64,000 nt of DNA from Pseudoalteromonas sp. NBT06-2 (GTDB lineage: Bacteria > Pseudomonadota > Gammaproteobacteria > Enterobacterales > Alteromonadaceae): the NCBI RefSeq assembly GCF_002276045.1, contig NZ_NQMR01000006.1, positions 58,009-122,008 on the forward strand, read 5' to 3'. Shown piece after piece: positions 7,357-18,944 of this stretch. The notes beneath the pieces are model-generated. The model was not told where the DNA came from. It saw only the letters and a program-made list of their open reading frames with translations, and ran no database searches. The translations under genes were made by a program, and so were the position numbers. Position 1 is the first letter of the stretch, and each line of letters starts with the position of its first letter.

Positions 7357-8607
7357 ATGACTATTCAGAAACGGCGTTCAATTATTCGGCCTGAGGTTAT
7401 CGAAGCTAAAATAGGTTTGCAGGGAGAAGTTATTTTAATTAGGCCTCCTTCCTCTTTATTTTTATGTGTTTTTTTCTTAGTCAGTTTATTTTGCATATTT
7501 TTATTTTTGTCTTGGTCTGAGTTTACTAAAACAACACGTGTGGCAGGTGTATTAAAAAACCCCGCTGGGATAACGAAAGTATTGCCACGGCAATCAGGTG
7601 TGATAGATAAACTTTATGTAAAAGAAGGACAGCATGTAAAAAAGGGAGAAAAACTTTATCAGGTACGTACAGAACAAAATAATATAGCGGGTTCTATTTC
7701 GAATCAAGTGAACAAAAGTTTGTTACAAAGCTTGAAACTCGTGCAAGAGAAAATAAGTTTTCAAGAAAAACTTAACGCATTAGAGTCGGCTGAAGTTGAT
7801 CGCACAATTAAACAATTTAACTTAGATGCATTACATTTGATCGATGAAATCGCCTTACAAAAAGAATATTTAGAAATATTGGCTAATGAACTTGCTGAAA
7901 TAGAAACGCTTTATAAAAAAAAGCAAATTACAAAGGTTGAATATAATGGTAAGTATGCCCAATTTCTTGAAAAGCGTATAGCAGTAAAGTCACTTAAAAA
8001 ACGTCATCAAGATTTGTTAAATCAGGTTGATAATGCCGACCATAATCGTCAAAACTTAAATATACGCGGGAAATCGTTGATAATTAGTTACCAACAAAAA
8101 GTTGTTGATCTAAAAAGACAAATATCGGATAGCGATGCTAAAGAAGCTTATATTATATTAGCACCGCATGATGGAATTATTTCTAATATCTACTACAGTG
8201 ATGGTCATTTTGCTGTAATGGGCAAAATATTGATGAATATACTACCTGAATTAAGTGATTTAATCGCTGAAATATATATTCCAACTAGCGCGATAGGTTT
8301 GGTTGAGGTTGGTCAGTCAATTCAGGTTAGATATCATGCTTTTCCTTATCAAAAGTTTGGTTTTTTTGATGGCGATATAGAAAGTATATCCAAAACCTTA
8401 ATTGAACCTAATCAAGCAGTATCTTCTAATTTGATTGATGTTCCTGTTTACCGAGCACGTGTCAGGTTAAATACACAAATCATTAATGTAAAAAACAAAC
8501 GCATCAGGTTACAACCTGGGATGACTTTAAATGCAGATGTACAAGGGGAAACTCGCAATTTAGTTTCTTGGTTTTTTGAACCATTCTCTGATGTGACACG
8601 AGGATAA
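7357..8607 (+). CDS. HlyD-family membrane fusion protein of the peptide exporter
   Basis: A 416-residue adaptor. The ATG at 7357 has TTAGGA upstream and follows the previous stop by 7 bases; a longer frame from 7312 overlaps the previous gene and has no ribosome-binding site. There is one N-terminal membrane segment (about residues 28-52). A lipoyl half-motif follows (SGVIDKLYVKEGQHVKKGEKL), then a long charged coiled-coil hairpin (about 110-255), the second half-motif (LAPHDGIISNIYYSDGHFAVMG) and a beta-barrel. The layout is that of adaptors that pair with peptidase-containing ABC exporters. It would link the inner-membrane exporter encoded 6 bases downstream to an outer-membrane TolC-like channel, which is not encoded in the window. 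Confidence 0.88.
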   Translation: MTIQKRRSIIRPEVIEAKIGLQGEVILIRPPSSLFLCVFFLVSLFCIFLFLSWSEFTKTTRVAGVLKNPAGITKVLPRQSGVIDKLYVKEGQHVKKGEKLYQVRTEQNNIAGSISNQVNKSLLQSLKLVQEKISFQEKLNALESAEVDRTIKQFNLDALHLIDEIALQKEYLEILANELAEIETLYKKKQITKVEYNGKYAQFLEKRIAVKSLKKRHQDLLNQVDNADHNRQNLNIRGKSLIISYQQKVVDLKRQISDSDAKEAYIILAPHDGIISNIYYSDGHFAVMGKILMNILPELSDLIAEIYIPTSAIGLVEVGQSIQVRYHAFPYQKFGFFDGDIESISKTLIEPNQAVSSNLIDVPVYRARVRLNTQIINVKNKRIRLQPGMTLNADVQGETRNLVSWFFEPFSDVTRG

Positions 8608-8613
8608 AATTTA

Positions 8614-10770
8614 ATGAATACATTAATAAAGAAACTGCAGTTTAGTTTAAGGCGTAAGTTACCTGTTGTTTTGCAAAGTGAGGGTGCTGAATGTGGCCTT
8701 GCGAGCATATGTATGATCGCTGGTTATTATGGCTATAAATTTGATCTAGTTAGTTTAAGGCGTAAATTTCCTATTAGTTTAAAAGGTGCAACGGTTAAGC
8801 AATTGGTATCTATTGCTAATCAACTTGAGTTGGTAGGTAGGCCTATGAGGCTGGAATTAGAGCAGTTAAAAAAATTTCAACACCCTATTATATTACATTG
8901 GGATTTATGCCATTTTGTTGTTCTTAAATCAGTAAAGTCAGATGGTATCTGGATCCATGATCCCGCAAAAGGAACTGTATGGTGTCCATGGGAGAAGGTG
9001 TCTCGTTCATTTACTGGAGTTGCAATTGAGCTGCGACCATCGGAAGATTTCAAAGCTAAAAATGAAGAAGTATCTTTGGGATTCTCTTTACTTTGGCGAA
9101 AAGTAATCGGGCTAAAACGTAGTTTAGGTCAAATTCTTATATTATCTTTGGTCATGCAGAGCTTACTACTTATATCTCCTTATTTTATCCAGCTTGTTGT
9201 AGATAATGTGGTTGTTACAGACGATCATCAGTTTTTGATGATATTAGGCATCGGATTTTCTTTATTACTTTTCTTACAGGTCGCTGCTCGTGCAGTACGT
9301 GCTTGGGTAGTACTTTATTTACGTTCAATATTAGGAATTCAGCTTGTCTCTAACCTAATGAGACACTTACTCAGGTTACCCATGAGTTGGTTTGATAAAC
9401 GCTTTGTTGGAGATGTATTATCGAGATTTCAGTCTTTAGATTATGTTAAACGATTATTAAGTGAAGGTTTTGTTGAGGGGATGTTAGATGGGCTAATGGC
9501 GATATTAATCTTGTTTGTCATGTTTTATCTTAATGTAACATTAGCGCTTGTCACTTTGACTAGTGTTGTGATTTTTATTGTTATGAGGTTAGCGTTATTT
9601 CAGCCACTTCGCAATGCAACCAAAGAAAGCTTGCAGCTTAAAGCGGCTAGTGATAGCCTTTTTTATGAGTCTGTACGCTCGGTATTGCCTGTGAAAATAT
9701 TTAACGGTGAAGCGACTCGGCAGTCTAAATTAGAAAATGCACAAGCTGACTGGATAAATGCAGATATTAAAGTTGGGCGGTTCAGTATTTTTCAGCTAAC
9801 AGCTAAAGATTTAGTTTATGGCTTTGAGTATATATTACTAATTTGGTTTGGTGCTTTTTTCATTTTAGATGATGTGATGACAGTTGGTTTATTGTTTGCT
9901 TTTTTGGCGTACCGTCAGCAATTCGCAACCAGCTCACAGTTTTTTTTAGATAAATTGTTTGAATGGCGAATGATGGGGTTACATTTAGGACGCATTGCGG
10001 ATATAGCGCTTTCTGATGCTGAAGAATCATTAGAAACGGACTATCCAATGTTACAAAATGTGAAAGGAAAATTAGAAATAAAAGACTTGTCATTTCAATA
10101 TGATTCTAATGAACCTTTTTTGTTTGAAAATTTGTGCTTAACCGTTGAATCTGGTGAAAGTGTGGCTTTGGTTGCACCATCAGGATTTGGTAAAACATCT
10201 CTTATGAAACTAATGATGGGATTATCTAATCCTAATAAGGGAATGGTAATGCTTGATGGTGTTGATATCAGAAAAATAGGTTTGAGTAACTACAGAAGCA
10301 GTACCGCTGCTGTGATGCAAGGCGATAGTTTATTATCTGGTTCAATAGGCGATAATATCAGTTTTTTTGCTATTGATGTTGACCAGGAATTAATGGACTC
10401 AGTTTGTCAGCAAGCGCAAATTTTTGATGATATTCAATCAATGCCGATGGGGTTTAACTCGCTTGCTGGTGATATGGGTAGCACATTGTCTGGAGGGCAA
10501 GTACAACGGGTATTAATTGCAAGAGCTTTATATAAACAACCAAAGATTCTGTTTTTAGATGAAGCCAGCAGTGCTCTAGATAAAGACACTGAAAAAAGAA
10601 TAAATATTGTACTCAAAAATCTGGGGATCACGCGCATTATGATAGCCCATAGACAAGAAACAATAGATATGGCTGATCGTATTATTTATTTGCAAGAACA
10701 TATTAATAAAGAGAATAAGATAGAACAAAATTCAGAGAATAAAACCCCTACCCTTGTAGCGGTTAAATAA
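8614..10770 (+). CDS. C39 peptidase-containing ABC exporter (PCAT)
   Basis: A 718-residue bacteriocin-type exporter. Residues 12-135 are a C39 peptidase with the catalytic cysteine in QSEGAECGLA, histidine in CHFVVL and aspartate in IHDPAKG. The six-segment membrane domain spans about 160-440. The nucleotide-binding domain has signature LSGGQVQRV and Walker B ILFLDEASSALD. Walker A reads APSGFGKTS, so the first glycine of GxxGxGKT is alanine; the remaining residues are intact. The enzyme would cut leaders after a double glycine while exporting the core across the inner membrane. Likely substrates are the peptides at 753, 2478 and 5737. It lies directly after its adaptor and ahead of an S41 peptidase. 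Confidence 0.93.
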   Translation: MNTLIKKLQFSLRRKLPVVLQSEGAECGLASICMIAGYYGYKFDLVSLRRKFPISLKGATVKQLVSIANQLELVGRPMRLELEQLKKFQHPIILHWDLCHFVVLKSVKSDGIWIHDPAKGTVWCPWEKVSRSFTGVAIELRPSEDFKAKNEEVSLGFSLLWRKVIGLKRSLGQILILSLVMQSLLLISPYFIQLVVDNVVVTDDHQFLMILGIGFSLLLFLQVAARAVRAWVVLYLRSILGIQLVSNLMRHLLRLPMSWFDKRFVGDVLSRFQSLDYVKRLLSEGFVEGMLDGLMAILILFVMFYLNVTLALVTLTSVVIFIVMRLALFQPLRNATKESLQLKAASDSLFYESVRSVLPVKIFNGEATRQSKLENAQADWINADIKVGRFSIFQLTAKDLVYGFEYILLIWFGAFFILDDVMTVGLLFAFLAYRQQFATSSQFFLDKLFEWRMMGLHLGRIADIALSDAEESLETDYPMLQNVKGKLEIKDLSFQYDSNEPFLFENLCLTVESGESVALVAPSGFGKTSLMKLMMGLSNPNKGMVMLDGVDIRKIGLSNYRSSTAAVMQGDSLLSGSIGDNISFFAIDVDQELMDSVCQQAQIFDDIQSMPMGFNSLAGDMGSTLSGGQVQRVLIARALYKQPKILFLDEASSALDKDTEKRINIVLKNLGITRIMIAHRQETIDMADRIIYLQEHINKENKIEQNSENKTPTLVAVK

Positions 10771-10806
10771 CCCGGATATACGGTGAAATCAATTAAGGTT
10801 AAAACT

Positions 10807-12231
10807 ATGAATACGGCATTAAAAAAAATAATCATTCTTGCTGCTTGCTTTATTGCTTCAGGGGTATTTGCTGATGAGGATCAGTTGACAGTAGAAGAGC
10901 GTCTATATGGACTGTCAACCTTGTGGAAGGAAGCGAGTTATAACTTTGCTTATTTTGATCAAGTGAGCAATCTAAACTGGGATGATGTTTATCAAAGTTA
11001 TATTCCACAAGTAATAGAACCCCAAAGTAACTATGAATATTATCGAACGCTGACAAAGTTTTTAGCAGGTCTTAATGATGGAATGACATATGTAGAAATG
11101 AGTGCTGACATGGTCAAAAAAAATGTAGCCCACCCATCTATAAAATTAGCTGAGGCAGGCCGCGAAGCTATTGTTGTGGGAGTGAGTAAAGAGTTAGCGA
11201 AAAAAATACCTTTAGGCTCGATAATTACTCATGTTGACAGTGTAATAGTTGAAGACGTTTTACGAGATGAAGTATTTCCATATATTAGCAGCTCTACAGA
11301 CCATATTCGTTGGCATGAAGGGATTCGGGGAAACTCTAAATTAGGTTATGGTCTTTTGATGGGGCCTAGAGAATCAAATGTAAATATCAGATATAAAACA
11401 TTGTCGGGTGTTATTGGAGAATTGGATTTGAAACGAAGTGATGATCTTGATACCAAAAATTGGTTATTCGCGAGTGGCATAGTTAAAAATGATAATTCGA
11501 TAGAACACAAAAATCTTGATGGTAATATTAGCTATGTTGCATTAAATAATTTTACTGATATGGATATTAGTAAAAGATTTAATTTACTAATACCTAAATT
11601 ACAATCATCATCAGCTTTGATTTTGGATTTGCGAAATAATCGTGGTGGAAATACGATGCTTGCTGAAGAGATATTAAAACATCTTACTTTTCATGATTTA
11701 GAAGGCACACGCACTAAAATGCGAGTTCATAATTCAACTTATAAAGCTTGGGGGAAATATTCGACTCAGTTTGCTTGGGCTAAAAAATATGAGCCATACT
11801 TTAGTGGAAATGCGTGGCAAGAAAATGAACCGGATAAAATTTTTGCTGATGATGTGACTTTTGAAAATAAAGTTGTTGTACCTACTGTAGTATTAATCAG
11901 CCGAGAAACATCGGCTGCGGCAGAGAGTTTTTTAGTATATGCATCGAGTGCTAGTCATATAATACTGGTTGGGGAGCCAACATTTGGTAGTACAGGACAA
12001 CCACTTGATATTGAATTACCTGGAGGTGGCTTTGCAAAAATTTGCACCAAAAGAGAAACTTTTGCTGATGGTAGAGATTTTGTTGGTTATGGTATTCAAC
12101 CAGATATATTAGTTAAACGAGATGTTGCTTTTTTTACAGCGAATGTCGATAAAACTTTATTTACGGCTAAAGATTGGTTAAGTAAAAAATTATCGAATAA
12201 CGTTTTTATAGCTGCTAAGACTTCAAAATAA
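10807..12231 (+). CDS. Secreted S41-family peptidase
   Basis: A 474-residue protein. The ATG at 10807 has AAGG upstream and starts a clean signal peptide (cleavage near VFA-DE); a GTG at 10783 would lengthen it without improving the signal. The S41 core lies in the C-terminal half: LILDLRNNRGGN, then the nucleophile region SRETSAAAES and VGEPTFGSTGQPLDIELPGG. The lysine of the classic Ctp Ser-Lys dyad (GKG) is replaced here by GST, as in S41 members that use other residues. It is the last gene of the RiPP operon. It could trim the exported peptide, degrade it for self-protection, or be unrelated housekeeping. The periplasm or outside is its likely site. Confidence 0.82.
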   Translation: MNTALKKIIILAACFIASGVFADEDQLTVEERLYGLSTLWKEASYNFAYFDQVSNLNWDDVYQSYIPQVIEPQSNYEYYRTLTKFLAGLNDGMTYVEMSADMVKKNVAHPSIKLAEAGREAIVVGVSKELAKKIPLGSIITHVDSVIVEDVLRDEVFPYISSSTDHIRWHEGIRGNSKLGYGLLMGPRESNVNIRYKTLSGVIGELDLKRSDDLDTKNWLFASGIVKNDNSIEHKNLDGNISYVALNNFTDMDISKRFNLLIPKLQSSSALILDLRNNRGGNTMLAEEILKHLTFHDLEGTRTKMRVHNSTYKAWGKYSTQFAWAKKYEPYFSGNAWQENEPDKIFADDVTFENKVVVPTVVLISRETSAAAESFLVYASSASHIILVGEPTFGSTGQPLDIELPGGGFAKICTKRETFADGRDFVGYGIQPDILVKRDVAFFTANVDKTLFTAKDWLSKKLSNNVFIAAKTSK

Positions 12232-12359
12232 AATTATAATAATAGATATAGGCTTAAGAATCGGCTCTGTTTACAAAATACTTTAAAGGGCTGAGTTTAG
12301 TTTGTTTTTTAATAATAATAATTATTCACACTATCAATAAGATGCATTATATTTGTTTT

Positions 12360-12382
12360 TATAATGAAAAAATTTCATTATA
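12360..12382. promoter_or_regulatory. Dyad upstream of the chemotaxis receptor
   Basis: Perfect 10-bp inverted repeat TATAATGAAA/TTTCATTATA with a three-base spacer. It lies about 80 bases upstream of the receptor ATG in a gene-free gap. It could be an operator overlapping a promoter, since TATAAT fits a -10 box. No regulator is assigned. Confidence 0.35.
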
Positions 12383-12464
12383 TCCTTTTTGACATTCCCC
12401 CTTTTAGAACCATACTTTCGACGTAACTTTAATTAAAAAGTAAACATGGACAGGGATAGATGTT

Positions 12465-14783
12465 ATGAAAATTAGGACAAAACTATTATCAATGATGTCA
12501 ATCATGGCTATTTTACCACTCATATTATTAGCCAGTATTTTAAGTAAAACCTCAATAGAAAGTTTATTCACTTCGTTAGAGCAAGAACAAAAACGCGCTT
12601 TAATTGCATCAAGAGAGCAAAAAAAACAGCAAATAGAAGGTTATTTTAAAAACATAGAAAACCAAGTAAATACCTTTTCAAATAATCTTATGGTGATAGA
12701 AGCGGCAAAACTTTTTAGTCAAAATTTCTATAATATTAATTTAGATATATCAAAAATCACTCCAGAATTAAGATCTTTTTATTTTAACGAATTTAATCAT
12801 GAATTTAAAAAAAGGAACCAAAATGAAGATGTAAATCCATCAAAAATTATAAATGGTATGTCAGAGGAAGCATTGCATTGGCAGGATTTTTATATCGCTA
12901 AAAACCCTAACCCTTTAGGTGAAAAAGATGCGTTATTAACATCAGATGATAATTCACTCTATTCTAAAACCCATGAAAAATACCATAGTACATTTAGAGA
13001 TTATTTAACTAAATTTGGTTTTTATGACATTTTCATAGTTGAACCCAATACTGGCCATATTGTTTATTCAGTATTTAAAGAATCTGATTTTGCTACATCA
13101 TTACTATCAGGTCCGTATGCAGAAACAGCAATAGCGAATGCGTTTAGAAAAGCCAATGCTTTCAATAATTCTGAGCAAGTATTTCAAACAGACTTTTCAC
13201 CTTACTTACCTTCTTATCAAGATCCTGCGGCATTTATTGCGTCGCCTATTTTTGAAAATGGACACAAAATTGCGGTGCTAATTTTTCAAATGCCAATAAA
13301 TAATATAAATGCCATTATGACAAGTAATGAGAAATGGTTTGAAGTCGGCTTTGGTTTATCTGGTGAAACTTATCTTGTAGGTAGTGATCAAACTATGCGC
13401 AATCAAAGTCGATTTTTGATAGAAAATAAAGCTGGATATATTCGATCTTTAAAACAAAGTGGACAAGTGGTTGAAGCTAATATTATTGATGCCAAGGGCA
13501 CTTCTATTGGTTTACAAAAAATAAGTAATAAAGGCGTGGATAACGGATTAAAAGGAAACTCAGGCTTTGAAGAGTATGTAGATTATAGAGGTGAGCCAGT
13601 CTTTTCTGCTTACGCACCTATAAAAGTGGGCGGTCATAATTGGGTGATATTAAGTGAAATAGATAAAGCAGAGGCTCTTGCACAAGCTTATTTATTAGAA
13701 ACTAAAATGCTAAATATTTCACTGTATATTACAGTTGCTATTGTGTTTGTCGCACTAATAATAGGGCTCTATTTTGCGCGAAGTTTAACTAAGCCGTTAA
13801 ATCACTTAATTGTAAATTTAAAGAGCATTGCTACTGGTGGTGCTGATTTAACACAGCAATTAGAAGAAGCAAAACGAGATGATGAAATTGGAGAGTTAGG
13901 AAAAGCTTTTAATGTATTTAACGAATTCATTAAAGATTTAGTTATCGAATTAAAGCAAACGTCAGAATGTATGGACTATTCTTCAACTCAATTAAAAAGT
14001 AGTACGTTAGTTGCTATGGATGCTGCTTCTCAACAGAAAATGCAAACTGAAATGGTCGCAGCTGCTGTAGAAGAGTTTCATATGTCTATCAAGGAAGTTG
14101 CTAATAATACAGATCAATCTTCTCGCACTTCTGAAGAAGCTGATACTATTTCTAAACAAAGTGCAGATTTTGCGGAAGAGGCACGTTTACAGATAGATAA
14201 ATTAGTGCTTGGTGTGGAATCGGCTTCAGGTGTGATTTCATTATTAAGCAACGAAGTTGAAGAAATTAAAACAATTTTAAAAGTGATTGATGAGATTGCA
14301 GATCAAACCAACTTACTGGCGCTAAATGCAGCAATAGAAGCTGCTAGGGCCGGAGAACATGGTAGGGGTTTTTCTGTTGTTGCTGATGAAGTGAGAAGCT
14401 TAGCAGCAAGAACCCAGCAAAGTACCATCGAAGTACAAAATAGAATTAATGCATTGGAGTCGGCGGCAGAAAAAGCTGTTAGCTCCATGGATTATGCAGC
14501 ATCTATGGCGCAATCAGGTATAGACTTAGTTTCACAGGTTAGAAATAAATTAACAGATGTGTCGGATGTGATAGAAACCTTATCTCAAATGAATGCCACA
14601 ATCGCAACAGCGGCAAATCAACAAAAATTTGCTGCTGACTCTGTTAATGAAAGCATTTGTTTTATTGATGAATATGCGCAATCAAATGCTGCTATTACAG
14701 AGCAAGTTAAAGCATCTTCAGAAGAGCTAAATAATTACGCCACAAATTTATCTTCGTTAGTTGGACGTTTTAAAATAGCTTAA
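12465..14783 (+). CDS. Methyl-accepting chemotaxis protein
   Basis: A 772-residue transmembrane receptor. One N-terminal membrane segment (residues 8-27) is followed by a large periplasmic region of about 390 residues, fitting a Cache-type sensor ([18 protein letters not shown], then [12 protein letters not shown] near its end). A second membrane segment lies at about 420-442, then a HAMP linker ([11 protein letters not shown]) and the cytoplasmic signalling coil. The highly conserved hairpin tip reads [19 protein letters not shown]. It would bias flagellar rotation through CheA/CheW. The ligand is unknown. The gene stands alone between the first RiPP locus and glmU. Confidence 0.93.
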   Translation: MKIRTKLLSMMSIMAILPLILLASILSKTSIESLFTSLEQEQKRALIASREQKKQQIEGYFKNIENQVNTFSNNLMVIEAAKLFSQNFYNINLDISKITPELRSFYFNEFNHEFKKRNQNEDVNPSKIINGMSEEALHWQDFYIAKNPNPLGEKDALLTSDDNSLYSKTHEKYHSTFRDYLTKFGFYDIFIVEPNTGHIVYSVFKESDFATSLLSGPYAETAIANAFRKANAFNNSEQVFQTDFSPYLPSYQDPAAFIASPIFENGHKIAVLIFQMPINNINAIMTSNEKWFEVGFGLSGETYLVGSDQTMRNQSRFLIENKAGYIRSLKQSGQVVEANIIDAKGTSIGLQKISNKGVDNGLKGNSGFEEYVDYRGEPVFSAYAPIKVGGHNWVILSEIDKAEALAQAYLLETKMLNISLYITVAIVFVALIIGLYFARSLTKPLNHLIVNLKSIATGGADLTQQLEEAKRDDEIGELGKAFNVFNEFIKDLVIELKQTSECMDYSSTQLKSSTLVAMDAASQQKMQTEMVAAAVEEFHMSIKEVANNTDQSSRTSEEADTISKQSADFAEEARLQIDKLVLGVESASGVISLLSNEVEEIKTILKVIDEIADQTNLLALNAAIEAARAGEHGRGFSVVADEVRSLAARTQQSTIEVQNRINALESAAEKAVSSMDYAASMAQSGIDLVSQVRNKLTDVSDVIETLSQMNATIATAANQQKFAADSVNESICFIDEYAQSNAAITEQVKASSEELNNYATNLSSLVGRFKIA

Positions 14784-15181
14784 CAAACTTGCTTAGTAAC
14801 TTTGTTTAAGTTCTCTTTGTGGTAGAAATATATATTATTAAATAATTAAAGATAAGTAATTCATAAAAGATGAAAAATGTAAGTTGACCAACTTCTATAA
14901 CTTTGGCTTTTCATTCTTTATAATTACTTATCTATTGTTTAGATCAGAGAGTTGAACACATAACTCAATTTTTACTTATAAATAGTTTAAATAAACGTTA
15001 AAATACTCCGCTATATTTTACTTTTAACTTCAAAATTAATATTTATCCAGTGCTATCTTTATGCCAATGGATTTGGATAAAGGTAATGAGCAACAGCCAT
15101 AAATATGGCTTTGGAATTAAAATGTGTAAAACAACCAATTAAATTAGTAATATAAAACAAAGAAAGAAGGAAATTGTTTTA
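14784..15181. other. Gene-free gap holding a long nested inverted repeat
   Basis: About 400 bases between the receptor and glmU. The main feature is the inverted repeat at 14851-14932, listed separately. The rest is AT-rich with no convincing reading frame. The last 170 bases should contain the glmU promoter and end in an AAGAAGGAAA ribosome-binding site. Confidence 0.5.
14851..14932. repeat. Long imperfect inverted repeat with inner palindrome
   Basis: The arms at 14851-14876 and 14908-14932 are near-exact reverse complements, both running GATAAGTAATT...GAAAA inward from their outer ends with only a few mismatches or indels. The 31-base loop contains a second perfect dyad, AAGTTG-AC-CAACTT (14881-14894). 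The structure could be a small non-coding RNA, a MITE-like repeat or a 3'-end structure of the receptor mRNA. No target duplication is obvious. Confidence 0.5.
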
Positions 15182-16540
15182 ATGTCTCTGACTACCGTTA
15201 TTTTAGCTGCAGGTAAAGGTACGCGCATGCGCTCTGCTTTACCTAAAGTACTTCATCCTATTGCTGGCAAACCTATGGTTCAGCATGTAATTGATAAAGC
15301 TCAAGCGCTGGGTGCTACAAAAACTAATTTAGTTTATGGTCATGGTGGTGAACTACTTAAAGACTCTATTAAAACAGAAAACTTAAACTGGGTATTACAA
15401 GAAGACCAGTTAGGAACCGGTCATGCAGTTGCGGCAGCTAAAGGTTTTATTGCAGATGAAGATACCGTTTTAATTTTATATGGTGATGTGCCTTTAACAA
15501 AGCAAGAAACACTCGAAAAGCTTTTAACAGCATTACCGGAACGAGGGTTAGCTGTTTTGACTGTGGATTTAGTGAACCCTTCCGGCTACGGTCGCATGAT
15601 CCGTGAAAATGGTAAATTAGTTGGCATTGTTGAGCAAAAAGATGCGTCACCAGAACAACTTAAAATCACTGAAATAAATACTGGCATAATGGCTGTAAAT
15701 GGTGGTTTATTAAAATCTTGGTTAGGTCGTTTATCTAATAATAACTCTCAAGGCGAGTATTATTTGACAGATATTGTTGCGATGGCAAAGCAAGATGGTG
15801 TAGAAATCACATCAGCGCAACCTGAAGATAAAATGGAAGTTGAAGGTGCTAATAATCGCGTGCAACTTGCTGTGTTAGAACGTGCTTATCAATCTTGGCA
15901 AGTGCAAGAGTTAATGTTAAATGGCGCTAGTTTAGCTGATCCTACTCGTATTGATGTACGTGGAGAAGTGACAACAGGGCAAGATATTATTATTGACGTG
16001 AATGTGATTTTTGAAGGTAAAGTGACACTTGGTGATAATGTTAAAATTGGTCCTAACTGTGTACTTAAAAACTGTGACGTTGGTGATGGCGCTGTAATTA
16101 AAGCGAATACTTTAATTGAAGATGCTGTTGTCGGTGCTGCGTGTACTTTAGGGCCGTTTGCTAGATTACGCCCAGGTGCAGTGATGGAAACTAACTCTCA
16201 TATAGGTAACTTTGTTGAGATGAAAAAATCAGTTTTAGGTGAAGGTTCAAAAGCGAATCATTTTAGCTATCTAGGTGATGCCGAAATTGGTAAAAAAGTA
16301 AATGTAGGTGCCGGTACAATTACTTGTAATTATGATGGTGTAAATAAATCTAAAACCATTATTAAAGATGGTGCCTTTATTGGTTCAAATTCATCTTTAG
16401 TGGCACCAGTTGAAATTGGCAAATTAGCGACTGTTGGTGCTGGCTCAGTTATAACTGGTACCGTTGGTGATAACCAGTTAGCAATTGCCCGTGGTAAACA
16501 ACGTAATTTAGACGGTTGGAAACGCCCAGTTAAAAAATAA
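15182..16540 (+). CDS. glmU: Bifunctional UDP-GlcNAc pyrophosphorylase/GlcN-1-P acetyltransferase
   Basis: A 452-residue GlmU of normal length with AGAAGGAAA upstream. The N-terminal uridylyltransferase begins with the nucleotide-binding [20 protein letters not shown], and the C-terminal half is a left-handed beta-helix acetyltransferase ([12 protein letters not shown], then [20 protein letters not shown]). It makes UDP-N-acetylglucosamine from glucosamine-1-phosphate in two steps, feeding peptidoglycan and lipopolysaccharide. In many gammaproteobacteria glmU and glmS are adjacent after the atp operon; here they are 32 kb apart, separated by the RiPP and efflux loci. Confidence 0.97.
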   Translation: MSLTTVILAAGKGTRMRSALPKVLHPIAGKPMVQHVIDKAQALGATKTNLVYGHGGELLKDSIKTENLNWVLQEDQLGTGHAVAAAKGFIADEDTVLILYGDVPLTKQETLEKLLTALPERGLAVLTVDLVNPSGYGRMIRENGKLVGIVEQKDASPEQLKITEINTGIMAVNGGLLKSWLGRLSNNNSQGEYYLTDIVAMAKQDGVEITSAQPEDKMEVEGANNRVQLAVLERAYQSWQVQELMLNGASLADPTRIDVRGEVTTGQDIIIDVNVIFEGKVTLGDNVKIGPNCVLKNCDVGDGAVIKANTLIEDAVVGAACTLGPFARLRPGAVMETNSHIGNFVEMKKSVLGEGSKANHFSYLGDAEIGKKVNVGAGTITCNYDGVNKSKTIIKDGAFIGSNSSLVAPVEIGKLATVGAGSVITGTVGDNQLAIARGKQRNLDGWKRPVKK

Positions 16541-16556
16541 ATTACTATCAATGTAT

Positions 16557-16584
16557 AAAAGCAGGTTCAATTAAACCTGCTTTT
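16557..16584. terminator. Bidirectional terminator between glmU and fghA
   Basis: Perfect 11-bp stem AAAAGCAGGTT/AACCTGCTTTT around a six-base loop, with T-runs on both strands. It serves the two convergent genes. Confidence 0.85.
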
Positions 16585-16596
16585 ATATCTATTTAT

Positions 16597-17433
16597 CTAA
16601 GCAAAGTGTTTTGCATGAAAACGTAAATGGTCTTCAATAAAGCTGGCGATAAAAAAGTAGCTATGATCAAAACCTGGCTGCATTCTTAGTTCTAGCGGGT
16701 AATCAACTTTGTTAGCGACTTCAGTTAAGGCTTCAGGTTTTAGCTGTTCAACTAAAAAGTTATCTTCAGAGCCTTGATCCACCAGCATAGGTAGTTTAGC
16801 TTCAGTTTTTTGCATTAACATCGTAGTATCGTATTCTTGCCAAGTTTTTTTATCTTTACCTAAGTAACCTGTAAAGGCTTTTTGGCCCCAAGGACAATTA
16901 ATTGGGTTAGCAATCGGGCTAAAGGCTGAAACAGAACTAAAGTTTTTAGGATTTTTTAAAGCAATTGTAAGCGCACCGTGTCCACCCATTGAGTGACCGC
17001 TAATTGCACGCTGTTGTGTTACCGGAAAATGCGCTTCAATTAATTTAGGTAGCTCATTCACTACATAATCAGACATATGATAATGACGATTCCACGGTGC
17101 TTGCGTGGCGTTTACATAAAAACCAGCACCTTGTCCAAAATCATAACCTTCATCATCAGCAACACTTTCACCTCTAGGGCTTGTATCTGGTGCCACAATT
17201 GCCATACCTAGTTCAGCTGCTATACGTTGTGCACCAGCTTTATGCATAAAGTTTTCGTCAGTACAGGTTAAACCTGATAACCAATATAAAACAGGTACTT
17301 TTTGACCTTGTGCTATTTGTGGTGGTAAATAAATAGCAAAACGCATTTCGCAATTTAAGCTAGTAGAAGTGTGAGTATATTGTTTATTCCAACCATCAAA
17401 GACTTTATTGGAACTGATATTATTTAACGGCAT
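16597..17433 (-). CDS. fghA: S-formylglutathione hydrolase
   Basis: A 278-residue alpha/beta hydrolase of the esterase D family. The nucleophile elbow is SGHSMGGHGAL (about residue 148), and the conserved LYWLSGLTCTDENF oxyanion-hole segment lies near residue 50. The aspartate and histidine regions are present (DQGSEDNFL and PGFDHSYFFI). It hydrolyses S-formylglutathione to formate and glutathione, the last step of glutathione-dependent formaldehyde detoxification. It lies downstream of frmA on the same strand with a 160-base gap, so the two probably form one operon. Confidence 0.95.
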   Translation of the reverse strand: MPLNNISSNKVFDGWNKQYTHTSTSLNCEMRFAIYLPPQIAQGQKVPVLYWLSGLTCTDENFMHKAGAQRIAAELGMAIVAPDTSPRGESVADDEGYDFGQGAGFYVNATQAPWNRHYHMSDYVVNELPKLIEAHFPVTQQRAISGHSMGGHGALTIALKNPKNFSSVSAFSPIANPINCPWGQKAFTGYLGKDKKTWQEYDTTMLMQKTEAKLPMLVDQGSEDNFLVEQLKPEALTEVANKVDYPLELRMQPGFDHSYFFIASFIEDHLRFHAKHFA

Positions 17434-17596
17434 GCTTTAAACCTCTGAAAGATTGAAATTTAGATGGGGGTATTAATAGCTTTAAAATAGCTTATGTTAT
17501 CTCCGAAGTGTTTTATCGAAGATCTAGATTTTATATCAACTAAGTCCTTAATCACATTTCTGTCATTGAGATCTTAGTTGATAGGTAAAATGAAAC

Positions 17597-18754
<1,158 letters not shown>

Positions 18755-18944
18755 CTAAAATTAATATATTTAACTTTCTGCGTAATACTGTAGAAGTTAA
18801 TTTAAATAACGACGAATCATTTATGTCGTTTATTTCGATGGAGTGAATTCTACTTTGTTTATTATTAAAATGATAATTAGCTTTAAATACAAATTACTTT
18901 TACCATATAGTAATAATCGATAGTAAATGATATCTGGGTGAGTT

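Noticed and set aside
10850..11056. Minus-strand frame within the S41 peptidase gene
   Set aside because: It is a shadow of the strongly coding plus-strand frame with no ribosome-binding site; the same reasoning removes the other short frames lying inside genes.
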